NCBI GenBank assembly: GCA_905250115.1
Contig: CAJNOI010000098.1
Span: 70,688 to 134,687 of the forward strand
Length of the DNA: 64,000 nt
Reading direction: 5' to 3'
DNA from: Adineta steineri
Lineage: Eukaryota; Rotifera; Eurotatoria; Adinetida; Adinetidae
The notes beneath the pieces were generated by a model. The model was not told where the DNA came from, ran no database searches, and worked only from the letters and a program-made list of their open reading frames with translations. A program made the translations under genes and the position numbers. Positions 12,929 through 26,761 of the stretch are shown here, one piece after another (the first letter of the stretch is position 1; every line of letters starts with the position of its first letter).

Positions 12929-14418
12929 GCACTGTAAACTAGAAAATAAATTATAAGAGTTCCATGAATAATATTTGATGGATGTTTATATGAATTCATC
13001 GAAGAATTATTAAATCTTTGAAAATAATATATTCGGGACAATAAGAATAATAAACTTGATTTTTCACTTTTTGAAAAATGATTTCCTTCGAAATCCTGGC
13101 ATCGTCAATCTGCTTTTTATTTTATGAACAAATGAAATAAGTTTGGAAATATTTTTAGCTTGTTTGACGTTGATTTTCTATGAAACGGAATTTAAAAAAA
13201 AAATTACAATGATATGATTGCTTGTAGTTGTATTCGATATCAGATGAAAAGAAACAAGCGTTAAAATTATCATATTTATTCAACCATGACATGTGTACAT
13301 ACTCATGGTAAAGAAGAGTGAAACAAAATCGCACACGTTGTGTAGAGAAAAAGAGAACAGAACAAAACAAAAAGGAGAATAATGATAGTGATACGTGATG
13401 ATGACTAAGAAGAGATGGCGAGTGTATCAAAATTTATAAAAGTATTTTATGCAGAAAAAATAAAAAGAATCAGATATGCATGAGAGACAAAAAGTAATTT
13501 TTAGTCAAAAATATTTATCTTTTACCTATGTACTATTTCGCATAATAGCTGTTCTATCAGTCGATTTAAAATAATAATAATAATAACACAATAATAATAG
13601 AGGTTTTTTTATCAAATCCTGCCTTTCTTGTGAATTATCGTAATATTTTCTTCTTAAACTAGTAAAATTCAATGTGCGAAGCTCGATTTCGAAATAAGAC
13701 TTTGAGATTTCCATAATATTCTTAACATTAATGACTATAAAAGAATAAGATCAAAGTTATATTATCGAAATTGAGAAATCGAACTATTATATGTTGAAAG
13801 AAAACTGATATTTCATTATGTGTCATCAGGTATACTTTCGAAGTAAGAAACTTTGGACAATATAGCGTCTGACAATCTTTTTTTCAACAAAATTTAATTA
13901 ATATTTGTTTTATCTGTTAAAAAATAATGAAAATCTGGAACAAAATAAAACCAACTAATAATTTTGATTATTATAACACAAGAAATTTTTATTTAGAAAT
14001 GAAAATAAATGTTAGATTAAATTCTCATTTATTTGGATGCACTCGTTTCTTTTTTTTCGGTATATAAAAATTCATGATATAAATTATTTCCAGTTTTGTA
14101 ATCAAAACTGGCCTTGTTGTCTGTTGTTGACGATCATAAGATATCAACCTTCATAACAGTAAACAATATATTATGAAAACTATCTTATTGTCCTTCATCG
14201 CATTATACAAAACATAAGAATGAAGCATGTTTATTATTATGACGCAAAATAGAGTATACTTTCTCTCTTATGATATATATTTTTTTAAATCAATCAATCT
14301 ACCTTGTAATAAAAAAAAGACTAAAAATATAAACAAAACAACAGAATAATTTATTCGTGATCGAAATCACAAAAAAAGATGTCAAAATTCATCAGATCAA
14401 TACAATCAAAGTATGAAT
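12929..14418. other. intergenic
   Basis: AT-rich sequence with no recognisable gene, lying between the MITE and the 3' end of a decayed minus-strand gene. A frame on the minus strand at 13155-13430 has no family features. Confidence 0.5.
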
Positions 14419-16898
14419 TTATTCTCCTATATTTCCAGCTATATGACATATTAAACGACTTGTTAAATTAGCAAAATTTGACATAACTGGAAATAAATGC
14501 GAATATTTAGGATTCAATGATTGAAGAAATAAAACAAATGCATTGATTGATGATACTTGTGAAAGTGTACTATAAAGAACAACTAATAATGGATGAGAAC
14601 ATTGTTGTGCACCTAAATAAATAAGATATATATTTATTGAAGATGATTTAAATAAGTTTGAAATATAAGAGTTTAATTTGATTTAATCTGAAGTCATCGA
14701 TGAGTTCAAATGATTTACCTTGTTGAAATCTTAATTTAAGTTGTTCTGATGTTAATATTTGATCATTTAATAAAGCAAAAATATCTCGTTTAACTAAACG
14801 CTTAAGACAACATTTTAAATGTTCAAATAACATATTTTGCTGTTGTGTTAATGATAAACATGATATAATATCAACTGCAGTATAATGAAATAATTGTGCA
14901 ATAAATAACATTTCAAACCAACAAGAACGATTAGCATAATATGTTAATAATGTTGGTATATGTTGTGATGAATATGTTTCAGAAAAAAGATTAAATAAAA
15001 TTAATTGTTTTATTGAATTAATATTTGTTATTAATATTAAATCTTCTTGTGTTTTTGTTTTTAAAATTTTTATTATTGATACATATAAACTCATGGGAAA
15101 TTTATCTTCATTACGTACATCAAATAAAAAAATTGATAAATTTTGTCCAAATAAATATCGATAATCAATTGATTGTTGTTAATCATTTGTATTATTATTA
15201 TTATTATCATTTGATGATGAAAAACAATCATGTAAAGTAGTTAAATCTTCTTTAGCACGAAATATATTTCCTTCTTGTCATGTAAAACATCGTATGATAT
15301 ATCTAATTGACTATAACGATCAAGTAAATGATAAATACTTATACTAAATGAATTTATTTTTGAATATTTTGATAATAATCTTAAGGCTGGATAGTCAAAA
15401 ATTAATTTATTATCATTCTCATCATTACGACTATTTATTCCTTGACGAACCATACGAACTAATGGATTAAGTGGAAGTGTATTATCAAAAGAATTTTGTA
15501 ATACATATTCACAAGGTTGAGAACGTAACCATTGACACCATTATTCATCATCAATATTTATATTTTCATTATTGATAGAAAAATAAATATATGCTAGATA
15601 GACATGATAAAGTTTACTTTGATTTAACATTAAAGAATCATTTGTTTCATCTTGAATAACACTATGCCTAAAAAATGTATCTGACCAGTTTGAAGGAATT
15701 CAATGAATTAATCGAATAAAAGACCATATTAATTCTAAATTTTCAATTTATTTAATAGAATTTAATTGTTCTACTAAAGTTAGTGATTAACGGGAAGAGG
15801 CATATAACCAAGCTGATACAAGTTTAGATTGTAATTGTTCATCTAGATGAAAATAATGTAAACATTAAACAAATACTACAATTCTCTTTTTCTAATTAAG
15901 TAATGCTGACATGACAATACCTTTTGATGAAAATAGAAGTTGTTCACCAATTAAATGTTAACCTTCTGTAATTAACAAACAATGTTTTATGTCTCTATTT
16001 TTTTATTGATAGTTATATATATATCCAATCAAAAGTAATTCTTTTTGACGATGATATTATTTGAGTTGATTGTTGAGTATTTGATCCAATATCTTCACAA
16101 GAGGTTTTTTTTTATTAATGGTGCAGTAAGAAATATTCTATTCCAATATTCAATAGATTGTTTTTTACTATCAATTAAATCTAATACAGTTTCACTTGTA
16201 TAAAATTCTTTTAATTGATTTATAAAACTTAATATTTGCATTTCTTAGTTAGTTAAAAAAGAATCTTCTCCAAGATCATTTAAACATTGTTTACAATATA
16301 TTAAATGATGATAAACAGTTGTTGACATAATACATTGCATAATATCTAATGGTGCTAAACCAACACTAAATAAAATTTTTATTGATGTTTTATTATCACG
16401 ATCAACTAAATTTTGTACACATGTTTGTAGAGCAACACGAAATATAGCACTAAGTAAATTTTGATCATGTAATAAAGCTAATTGAGGTGAATTATTAAAT
16501 AAACAATGTAGAATAAAATCATCACGTGGTAAACCTTGTTGAGAACGTTTCCATTGATTAAGTTCACTTTGTGTTAATGGTTGCTGTTGTTGAAGACTTT
16601 TTAAAATTTGTTGTAATTGTTTAATTGTTGTAGATTGTAATGAATGGAATTTATTTATAAAATGTTCATGTAAATGAAATGATAGCTGTTTTGGTGAAAG
16701 AAATGTGTCTACATGTTGATTATGAAGTGATAAATTAAGTAAATGATTATTTAATCGTTGAAATAACCAACGATATAATGTTGGTAATTCAGATGGATCA
16801 ACAGCATCAATTAAAGCTGTTAAACTTGTTAAACCTTGTTTTGTTAACGGACGCCTGGAAGCTAAAGCAGCTTCAACTTGAGACTTAGCAAAATCCAT
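14419..16898 (-). pseudogene. decayed gene for a large alpha-helical protein
   Basis: Minus-strand coding sequence runs from an ATG at 16898 (MDFAKSQVEAALASRRPL) to a plausible stop at 14419. The protein is leucine-rich and helical, with stretches such as YANRSCWFEMLFIAQLFHY (near 14920) and SHPLLVVLYSTLSQVSSI (near 14590). In-frame stops interrupt it near 16243, 15787, 15757, 15700, 15540 and 15180. Frames shift near 16110 (A-run) and 15280. Some introns are still discernible (around 14612-14690). The C-terminal helical repeats recall spatacsin (SPG11)-type proteins, but I could not confirm this. The 217-residue N-terminal frame (16245-16898) is intact, so decay may be recent. It is not a processed copy. 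Confidence 0.6.
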
Positions 16899-18019
16899 GT
16901 TATATATATATATAAATTATTCCTTTTAAAGATATAAAAAAAACTGAATGATAATAAGAATAGATTTGACTGATTCATTTTTGCTTTGAAGTAGACTAAT
17001 TGGAATCAAGATATATATATATAGAAACCGCACAAACTTACGTATTTAAAAAATGATTCAAATAGCAGCAATAAGTTTATACTGATGCAGTTTTTAGTTG
17101 TAAGATAAATGTCTTATTTATCAAATGTAATTCTATTAACTAAAGATACTAATACAGGACTTGTACAAATGATAGATCTTCAAATGGTTAAAATCATGTC
17201 TTTCTAGGTTCAGTGTTCGTGAAGGGAAGAGTATTATCTACACTCACACCCTCACCCTCGATGTAGATCTAATAACGGTTTAAGATTTATTTCTCATTCA
17301 CATTCTATACCCCCACTCGAGTTGTTTATAAATACAGATAAATTGAATCAGTTAGATTCTTGTATGTGATTTTCGAATCCCATCTTATAGAATAGAAAGA
17401 TTGATATACTGTTTAATTTTCTGAAATTAAAGTTTTGGACTCGAAAAAAAATCATCTTTCTTATCTAGTTTCATCAAAAATATTAATTATCAGTTTTAAT
17501 AAGTCGAGTTTTATTTATTGTAAGAAGAAATATACATTCATCTAACTATATCTGAACTTATAATATTCTATTGTTAACTTTATAAATCTTCACTATTTAC
17601 ATAACAGTTCATTTTATGATAATTATATAGGTTTACATAAAAAAGTTAAAAGAAATTAATAAGTAGATGAATCTAAAGAAAAAATAAATAAAATTTCAAG
17701 CAGGTCGGGAACAACTGGTATTAATATTGTATCTTATATGCTACTAAAATTCTGAACATTAGTTAAATCCTGTTTAGGAGATAGATACGGAAATTAAAAT
17801 AAATATATCAACAAATCGATTAAATTCTATAGGGATATATCTGAATTCATGAACTTTGATTTAAGAATGAAATTATTACGTTTATTTTAAAGTTAATATG
17901 ACACTTAAGTTTTTTTTCATCAGTAAAAATAACAGGCTTGAACACTAAAAGTCTCGAAATTTAGTTTTAATCGATAAAATTCATGTGCGCTTCGCGAACG
18001 GTAACGAGGATCATCTTTC
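16899..18019. other. intergenic between a 5' gene end and the ADP-ribosylhydrolase 3' end
   Basis: No gene seen. It holds a TA dinucleotide run at about 16903-16915 and a C/A-rich snippet (about 17240-17270) bounded by ATCTAC...GTAGAT. Confidence 0.5.
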
Positions 18020-20453
18020 TTAGTAATAATTACTATTGCGATTCGCTGATGGTCGTCCTGATATCGTTATTGAGTCAACTAGCTTGCCTTGTCCTTGTTC
18101 TCTCGTTGACCTATCAGTTGTTGAGTAGTTCTTGTTAATGAATGTATCATTAGTACCTTGAGAATCATAAGCAAATTGATTCTGTGAGGTTCTACTAGTA
18201 TTTCTTTTACGAGACGATTCGTTGATTGGCATCGAAGATCGATCATTTATTTGGATTGCATGATTCTCTAAGTAAGTTGAGTGCGGTCTACTTTTCGAGG
18301 AATCGCGCTTTTGTAATTTATCGACTCCAAGATTATTCTCATTTGACCGATCATTTATTAATTTATGTTGTGAAATAGGTTTATATGAAGTCGACATTGG
18401 TTGTGATGTTTGAACATCGGTTCTAGTAGCATTTTGAGACGGTACAGTCAAGCCATTTTTATATGTATTTGATGATCTTTGATTTACACTATCTGTATCT
18501 GATCTATTATTTGTGGAAGACATTGAAGAAGTTTTGCGTGATGTTATTTGCTGTTTATCATTTTCCGATGATCTTTTGCTACGTGATTGAGGTGAATGAA
18601 TCGGTTCTTGGTTCATTGTTGTAATATATTTGATCGTGCTTGATGTCGTCAGAGGTACTGCATTAATGCCTGAATCCGGCTGAAATTGATTATTCATAGG
18701 TGAATTCATATCATTTGGATACATATATTCTTGATTCATGGTCTGAGACGATGGCAAGATAAATTGTGATGTAGGATCTGGTTGAGGAGCATCATGATAT
18801 TTTCTCCGACGTTGGCGTCCACTATTTGGTGCCACCTTTTGAGGTTCAGTTGGTATAAATGCAGGAACAGAAACTTTATTTTGTGATGAATTAATTCGAT
18901 GTAGATATTCTGATGGTTTCCATGACTCTCCATCATAAGCGATCCATTTACTCAAATTTAACAGAAATTTCTCAGCATATACATGTTTACGCCAATGTTT
19001 TGGTAGATTTTTATAACCATAATGAGCACCAGCTAATTGACCATATATAGCAGCCGTTGTATCGGTATCATCACCAAGATTCACAGCAGCAAGTGCACCT
19101 TTTTCAAATGAGTTATTATCAGACCAAAATGCCCATAATGCTGCTTCGAGAGCATCAACAATATATCCTTTACCACGAATTCCTTCATCATATCCACCCT
19201 TTCTCTTAAAAGATCCTTCAGCAATTGTTCTAATTTCATCACAAAGTTCCTTATCACCAAACCATGCTTTATGATCATGATAAAATCGTTTATCAAGTAT
19301 TTGATCTTTCCCATATCCATGAAGAATAGCAACGATTAGTGCACCATAATAACGACAGGCATCATAAGCTTTAATATCACCATGAGTAATCTGTCCACTA
19401 ATACCTGAATATTCAACAGCAGCTGAGGGATATCGATGGAAAAATAAAGGTACTGGTGCAAGACGCATAAGAGCTCCATTACCAGCAACTCCAGCTTGAC
19501 TACAATTTACATCAAACTGACTAAGTAATTCTGGATCTGAAAGTGCATCCATATCGTTTTGAATTAGATTGTTATGTTTCGCAAACATGTTTTGACGTTT
19601 TTCAAATTCCAATATCGATTGTTTAGTTGCTGCGCCAATATCGAAACATTCTCCAGTCGATGACATATATCCTAATCTAAACCACCATTTATAACGAACT
19701 AGCTGATCATAAGGATTGAATTTGCTGTGCGATATCAATGAATTAGCTAAACAGATTGCCATTGAAGTATCATCGGTAAACTATGATAATCAAAAATATG
19801 TATAATATACTTCATATAGAAACATGAAAGTAAATGAAATTAAATAACAATACCTGTCCTTTTACAAGACCCCATGTTCCACCTCCTTCAAGATTAGTAA
19901 CAGGATTATCTATTAAATATTCACGAGGACGAAATTCAACATGTGCACCAAGAGCATCGCCTAATGCCATTCCTACTATTGATCCTTGAATTTTATTTAA
20001 AAGTTCAGGATCAATTGGACCTATTGGTTGTTGCAATTCATTTTCTAATTCTGCCGGTTTTTTTATCGATGTTTTATTAGCATCATGATATCGAAGATCG
20101 AGCCAAGGCTTGTCTAAACAAACTATTGTCTATATATTTTATAAGATAAAAAAGTAATCATAATGTTTATCAGTATTACGATTAAGAAACTCCATACAAT
20201 AAATTTTATGAGAAAAAAATATATAGATTTGTCTTACTTGTTGTGGATTGATTTGGATAAGATGAACGATCTTGTGTTGGCTGATCGAATGTTGAATGGT
20301 ATTGTTGTAGTGCTGGCTGATCATATGTTGAATGGTATGGTTGTTGTGTTGACTGATCCCATGATGAATGATGCTGTTGTACGGATTGATTTAATGAAGC
20401 ATGATGTGATATTCCTGGATAATCTGACTTCGAACGACCATTTGATGTTGGTT
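18020..20453 (-). CDS. ADP-ribosylglycohydrolase (DraG/ARH family) with disordered N- and C-terminal regions
   Basis: Removes ADP-ribose from modified proteins or related ADP-ribosyl adducts. Exons on the minus strand: 20453-20238, 20113-19854, 19780-18020 (phases agree); the start may lie in a tiny exon with ATG at 20523, but the implied intron is only about 33 bp. The core begins with IQGSIVGMALGDALG and continues with FTDDTSM at the exon junction. It ends with NLGDDTDTTAAIYGQLAGAHYG. The two Asp clusters are the family's metal-binding motifs, and both are intact. The first exon is Gln-rich with an imperfect repeat (QPYHSTYDQP, QQYHSTFDQP). After the core, about 270 residues are Ser/Thr/Gln/Asn-rich and presumably disordered. 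A gene for an ADP-ribosyltransferase lies 36 kb away (56457). Confidence 0.85.
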
Positions 20454-20523
20454 CTACAATGATTTAATTAGCAATACATGAGTCACTATCATCGTCATTA
20501 GATATCATCAAAGGTATGCGCAT

Positions 20524-23500
20524 AGAGGAGAAAAAATTTTTTTTTATAATTAATATGTAGTTTTCAGTATTTGAGTAAAATATTCTATCACGTGAAATGT
20601 AATACGATGTTATTTTTTTCAAAGTATTCTTTTTTACGAAAATAAATTCTTCTCAAAAATCAAATAGATGAATTACGTTTTTCAGTTTTTATTAATGTAT
20701 TAATATTATTATAATTACATTTTTTTTCATGAAAATATTAGTTAAAATATACGTACTTCTTAAAACTTTTTCTCGAAATTTTTGCATTGTACTTTGCCAA
20801 CGTTTCATAGATTTAAATATTCAATAAGTAATATATATATGTATTTTTTTTTGTTTTTACGTTGCTTTCACGGACTGATATTAGACAAGTATGACATTTA
20901 CTTTTACTTTTCTTTACACAGTCATACAGATTATTATCGCACCCTTCTTTTTCTTTTTCCTCTTTTTTTTTCGATCGCTTTGTTGGTGGCTAGGCAGGCG
21001 AACATTATTTTATTTTACCATAATCAAGCAGAACCGCCAGACACGTTTCATACGAAAAAAAGACATTATTTTTTATAATACATACTTGATAATCATTCAG
21101 TGAAAAACTATAAATGTACGAAGGAAGTAATATATTTTCTAAAATATTATGATAATCCTGATTATTAATAACTGTTGTTCGTAGTTTCAATCGAAAAAGA
21201 TTAAAAAAACGTTTTATAAACTATATTTTCAAGGATCTCCAATCTATTCTAAGCATTAAATAATAGTTTTATTTTCAATTGGCTTAGTTTGTAGATCTAT
21301 GCTTACATTAAAGGTTCTAACACACGATCAAATAGTAAACTTCGTCGATGAAAATATGATTGAGAATTGTATATTAAGAGTATGATGATTATTGCACGAA
21401 TGTTTTCGTAGTTCGATAAACCTTGTAAATTATTATTGATATTTCTACATAGATCTGATTCGATAAACATAATAATTTACTATCGAATAAAATATATGTA
21501 GCGACATATATAATTACTCATTTGGTGTCACACTAGTAATATCAAATGTGCTTTAGGCAGTGTATGACTAGACGTATTCTCATGCTGTCATTTTTTCTCA
21601 CTATTTAGAATACATTTCTGTTTACATTATAATATTTTTTTATTCGACATCAACTCTTATTCATTAGAAAAAAACTCCGAGCATCTCTAGACTAAATTTA
21701 ATGATTTTCAATCTGCTAAACAATCCCAAATTCAATATCATTTCATTTATGATAATTAACAATAGCTAATTTATCTTCAATAATTCATTTTAAAATTCCG
21801 AAATTTTCTAGCAAAGATCGAGGATGAACGAATTAAATTTATTCTTAATTGTTCAAAAAATACGACGTTGATATCTTATATCCTTATCTGAATTAGATTT
21901 TTTTTCTCACAACATTAGACATTGTGTACACGATGAATAACCTCTTCCTTTATATAATATACTCTATCGTATAATATTTTACAAATGCAATCGATCAACT
22001 GAGAGAAAATCTTTAGAATCAAGTTTTTTTAGAAATTTGTGAAATCTATACCGTTCAAGAGGTCAGGGAATTAACTTTTGCTAATACTGAAAAATTAGCT
22101 CAAAAATAAAGTCGCAGGTATCTACAAAAAGATTCTCAATTGAATCGAACACTCCAGTAAAAACTTGCTCTTTGAATACATGTCTCGTTATTTAATGTGT
22201 TCTATATATGGTAGAAATCTCAGTTCAATTGGTCATATCACCTTAGAGACCTAGAAATAGCCAAAAAAGAGTAAGAAAAAATATATTTTGTATACTGACT
22301 TGAATTGTTGCAGGTGTGTCAGTCGTAATTATTTGTCTTTTCAAAAAATTCTACAATAGTTTGAAATTTATCATAGAGACTATTTAATATTATAGAACGA
22401 ACATCAGTTCGTTTTATGTATGAATAAGATGATTGACATATGTGCTACAGAATTAAAAGACTTCTGTACTTATTACATTTTTTAATAAGTATTATGTATT
22501 ACCTTAGCTTAAGTATTTCGATTTTTATTATTCGATTAAGTCGTAGAAAATAATTAGCTAATTTTTGAATACATTTTAAATCATACAGACAAACAAATTT
22601 TGTTTGATGAACAGTTTCTAATGATATATATGAACTAACAAAGTCTAGTATCATGTATGACTCATTGTAACTCTAAGAACGAACATAAAAGTTGTAATTA
22701 TTAGAAAAGAAATCGAAACTAGCAGGTAAACTGCATGTTCTATATTGACAACGATATCATGTTGTTTTATTCTTATCAGTTAGATTCCATACTATATAAG
22801 TTGATTCATATAGCAAGTATTGAAATAGCATCATACATTTCTCAAAGAAGATAATACTAATATTCAATGCCGAAATAATATGTGTTGATAGTTCAATTAA
22901 GTTCAGTGATACTCAGAATTCGTTCAAAAATTTATTTTTCCGATATTATACTATCAGCAGGTAATAATGTATTATTTAAATCATATAAAGTACAACGAAT
23001 ATTTTCGTATGCCATTGTAGATAACTCGGTCCTATCGCAATAATCGTAAATTAAACTTTAAAACTAAAATCTATTTAATATATATTTTGCAATTGTTTTA
23101 AATGAGACAAATCGTATGTAAATTCAATCTATATGATATACACTTTCAGTAATTCTTTAGTTCATTTTTTTAATCAAAATAATAATAGAAAATAGAACGA
23201 AGATATAATTATAAATAATTAATTTATTCTATATAGTTTTGCTCCGCTGATTAATCATTGATCGATATACTTTATTTCAACTATTTTATTCTTTCTTGTT
23301 TTATCCAGTTTTCATATATTCTTTTTCTTCTACCTTGATTTGATAATTGCATATCAAAAAGTATATACATATATAAAAAAAAGAGAAAGGAGCAAATTTC
23401 TATTCATTGATACAGATCTATAATAAACCATTATATTATTTATATTTCAAGGAAACAAATTAATCGAGATAATTTTTCGTTTCTATATGTGTTATATTGT

Positions 23501-24031
23501 TCATGTTCATTTGAACGTTTGATCGATATATAAAAGACCTTCATTTTTTTTATTTCATAATGTAATATTAACTACATACATATACTTTTTTCATTCTTTT
23601 TTTCTTTTAAAAAACTATATTCACTCATATGAACAATCAATCGAATAGATAGAGTCTTTCATCGTAAAATTTAAATATTTGAGAAGAATAACGAACATCC
23701 ATGTAATTAGAAAGGCTACTGTCACAAGTATAACAAATGTCCTTATTGTTTATATATAAAAAAAAGAAGAGAAACTCAAGTATAGGGTTGTAGGTGAGTG
23801 TCATTTTTATAAAAGAAGAAAAAAAATTGCCTTCTTTTACAATCATTTTGTTCACACCTAATTTGTCTGTTTGCAATTTTACAACCTTCTATCCTTCCTA
23901 TAAATTCAGACATATAGCCATGAATTACCATAGAGCAATTTACAAAATACTTATTGACATATATGTAGGTTTTTTTATATTTCATATTTCAGTTTGACAT
24001 GGAATATAGTAGAAATTCTTAAGTTTTTATT
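20524..24031. other. long non-coding stretch, 3.5 kb
   Basis: No coding potential could be supported on either strand. The sequence is AT-rich with T runs near 20900-20980 and no MITE ends or obvious tandem period. It separates the divergent hydrolase and phosphatase genes, so it includes both promoters. Confidence 0.5.
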
Positions 24032-25563
24032 ATGAATACATATCGAAATGCGTCAAATTCGTTTTGTTCAACTCCAGTTTCATTTTCCGAAATTCATCTG
24101 AATGGTCAGCAACAACCACAACAGCAGCCACAACAGCAAACACAACATTATAGTCTATTAAATTTAAGTTCCCCAGCTGGAGTTGGATCATTAACACCTA
24201 CACCAATAAATAATCCAAATCAATCAATATCAAAACGAAAAGATACTACACAACAACAGCAAATATTTCTTGAAAATCTTTATAAAACTGTTGCACTTCG
24301 TGAAAAGAATACAAATCAACTACATGAAATACGAAAAACACGAAAACGTTTATCCGATTCTCTTTTAATACAACAAACACAACTATCATTAATAGGTAAC
24401 ATTCATTCACATTTACAACAACAACAATTACAACATCAACTTCAACAGCAACAACAACAAATTCAAACTAGTTTAAGCATTCAACATGATCATACCAATA
24501 GTACTAATAACAGTACTAGTAGTAATACTGTGAATATTAATACTAATACTAATACTAATACTAATAACAACAATAATAATAATAATAATAACAATAATAA
24601 TAATAATAATACATTTACACGTCGTCGTTCAGCACGTGTACATAAATTACCAGCTATACTTCAAACAATCTATCAAGGAACAACTTTACTTATACAAAAT
24701 GAACCACAAAAAATGTTTGTTATTCGTCATGGTGAACGAGTTGATTCAACATTTGGTGCTAATTGGCTTGAACAAGTATTTGATAAGACGACAGGTGCTT
24801 ATCAAAGATTTAATTTGAATTTACCGAAAAAATTAGTTACAAGAAAAGATTTAAAAGATTTTTTATTTGATCCACCATTAACCGAATTAGGTTTACATGA
24901 ATGTCAAATGGTTGGTGAAGAACTTGCTGCACAAGGTGTTAAAATAGCACATATTTATTCGTCACCAGCATTACGTTGTATACAAACAGCTGATAAAATT
25001 CTCGAAGGTCTTCAAATGCGTGACAGAATACCAATTCGTGTTGAACCATGTCTATTTGAATTTCTTAAATGGTATCCTGTTGTACCGGTGAAATGGCCAT
25101 TTCTTGACTTAGATGAATTAGCACAAAATGGATATAATGTTGATAAATCTTATATACCATTTTATCCAATTGAAACACTTAGAAAAGATGAAGATGAATT
25201 AATGTTTTATACAAGAAGTCATTTTATAACAACATCAATTTTAAAAAATCATGAAGTACATGAAGGAAATATTCTTCTAGTTGGACATGTAAATAGAAAA
25301 ACCAAAATCACTCATTTTTATTACAAAAAAAAATTTTTTTGATAATTTATATTTAGGCATCAACAATTGAAGTATGTACTCGGCAATTAATTGGTGGTCA
25401 ACCACGAGTTAATGATTTGAAATTTCTTGTTTTACGCGTTCCATTTTTATCGATGCATTGTATTACTAAACAAGTTGATGGAACATGGAGAGCTACAAAA
25501 CCACCTATTTCACCAAATAAACATGCAGCAGTTGAACCATTTGATTGGAGATTTTTCAAATAA
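24032..25563 (+). CDS. UBASH3/Sts-type histidine phosphatase, without UBA and SH3 domains
   Basis: Two exons, 24032-25288 and 25357-25563, give 487 residues. From about residue 200 the protein matches the C-terminal phosphoglycerate-mutase-like phosphatase of UBASH3 (Sts) proteins. It has the catalytic RHG at 232-234 (FVIRHGERVD), SSPALRCIQTADKIL in the middle, RVEPCLFEFLKW, and the second catalytic His at 419 in LVGHAST, split by the intron. It ends with FDWRFFK as in the family. These enzymes remove phosphate from tyrosine kinases and other substrates. The usual UBA, 2H-phosphoesterase-like and SH3 regions are replaced by about 200 residues of Gln-, Asn- and Thr-rich sequence, including a poly-Asn tract coded by an AAT/AAC microsatellite (24538-24610). 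The start is the first ATG in the frame. Confidence 0.85.
24538..24610 (+). repeat. coding trinucleotide microsatellite (poly-Asn)
   Basis: ACT/AAT/AAC triplets in tandem within the phosphatase gene encode alternating Asn-Thr and then a run of Asn. Length is likely polymorphic. Confidence 0.8.
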
Positions 25564-25978
25564 GAAAAAAAAATATATAAATATATCAATTGAAATTATT
25601 TATGGAAGAACTAAAATGTATGTTTTTTTTGTTATTTATATCATATTGATGAATTTGTTTCTCTTTTATATTAATAAAATTAAAACATTTATTCGAAAAT
25701 ATATTCATTTGTTTGATATAATATTTTTAGAATGATCATGCTTTTGTATACATTCATCACATATCGATTTACTTCTTTGTAAACTGATGGATCACCTATA
25801 AATATATATTCGCATTTGATTACATAAGAAAGTTTAATAGACAAATCTCAGAACATGATTAATATATATCATATATCAAGATGGCATATCTATGAATATT
25901 TCTGTTAAAAATAACACACTAGACAATCAAATAAATCTTAGATTATATAGTATTAATGAAATGATATTAAACAGCTTC
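25564..25978. other. 3' flank of phosphatase gene
   Basis: AT-rich non-coding DNA ending at a MITE; no gene seen. Confidence 0.5.
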
Positions 25979-26160
25979 TAGGGGTGGCGCGAGTCAGCCA
26001 ACATTGTAGCGAAATTTTTTCAGATCTTTGGAGGGTGTGTCATTATCTTTGGTAAAAAATCTAAGAAGATTTGCCGATTTTGTTGAGCAAAAACTAGAAA
26101 TTTTCGAAGATTGGAGGGTGTCACACCCCCGACACCCCCCTCCGGGTCGCGTCACCCCTG
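25979..26160 (+). mobile_element. hAT-type MITE, GGGGTGGCGCGA family, copy 2
   Basis: A 182-bp element with ends TAGGGGTGGCGCGAG and GCGTCACCCCTG. It is flanked by the exact 8-bp duplication ACAGCTTC (25971-25978 and 26161-26168). The interior shares GATTTGCCGATTTTGTTGAG with copies 1 and 3. Confidence 0.9.
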
Positions 26161-26761
26161 ACAGCTTCATAAATACTTGTTTTCGATGATGTCGCGATGT
26201 GACTGTTTTAGGTCATATTGAGGAGCGAGTAGATTCGGATAAAATCTTCGTTTTTGAATTTAACCGAATAGTCTGAGGAATAAGTTTCTTTGGTTTAATA
26301 ATAAAAAAGTATATCATTTTTTAATAAACATAAATATGATTAAAAGCAATGCTATTATGCCCAGAACTGTACAATTCATCACAGATTAATATCTTTTCGT
26401 ATTCTATACTCTTACTATAACTTCTGAGAAATTTATTCAAATTCTCAATATATTAGCACTTTTTTAATCATGTTATCTCATTCTACAATAAACATTGGAA
26501 TTTATAATATATCTTTGATAAAACAAACGACATAATAATTTGAACATTTATTATATTAACCATATATTCAGACTGATTAATGATGAACTGTTTAGATTTT
26601 ACTAACTGTTATTATATTAAAATGAGAACAATCATTTAATTAACTAATATTTGTACGCTAGGAATATCGAATTTCTTCAAGGACACCATTTTCTTCATTG
26701 ATGGGCTGAATTATTCATATTTACCTGAATAGTCCTTGTATTATTATTATCACAATAAACC

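Noticed and set aside
13155..13430. 91-codon minus-strand frame
   Set aside because: Composition is of translated AT-rich spacer; no motif, splice context or family resemblance.
6440..16898. In-frame TAA/TAG at Gln-like positions as a sign of a ciliate-type genetic code
   Set aside because: TGA stops and frameshifts occur in the same two loci, and all other genes in the window read cleanly with the standard code.
20782..21103. Overlapping Phe-rich plus-strand frames
   Set aside because: They arise from T-runs and have no coding character.
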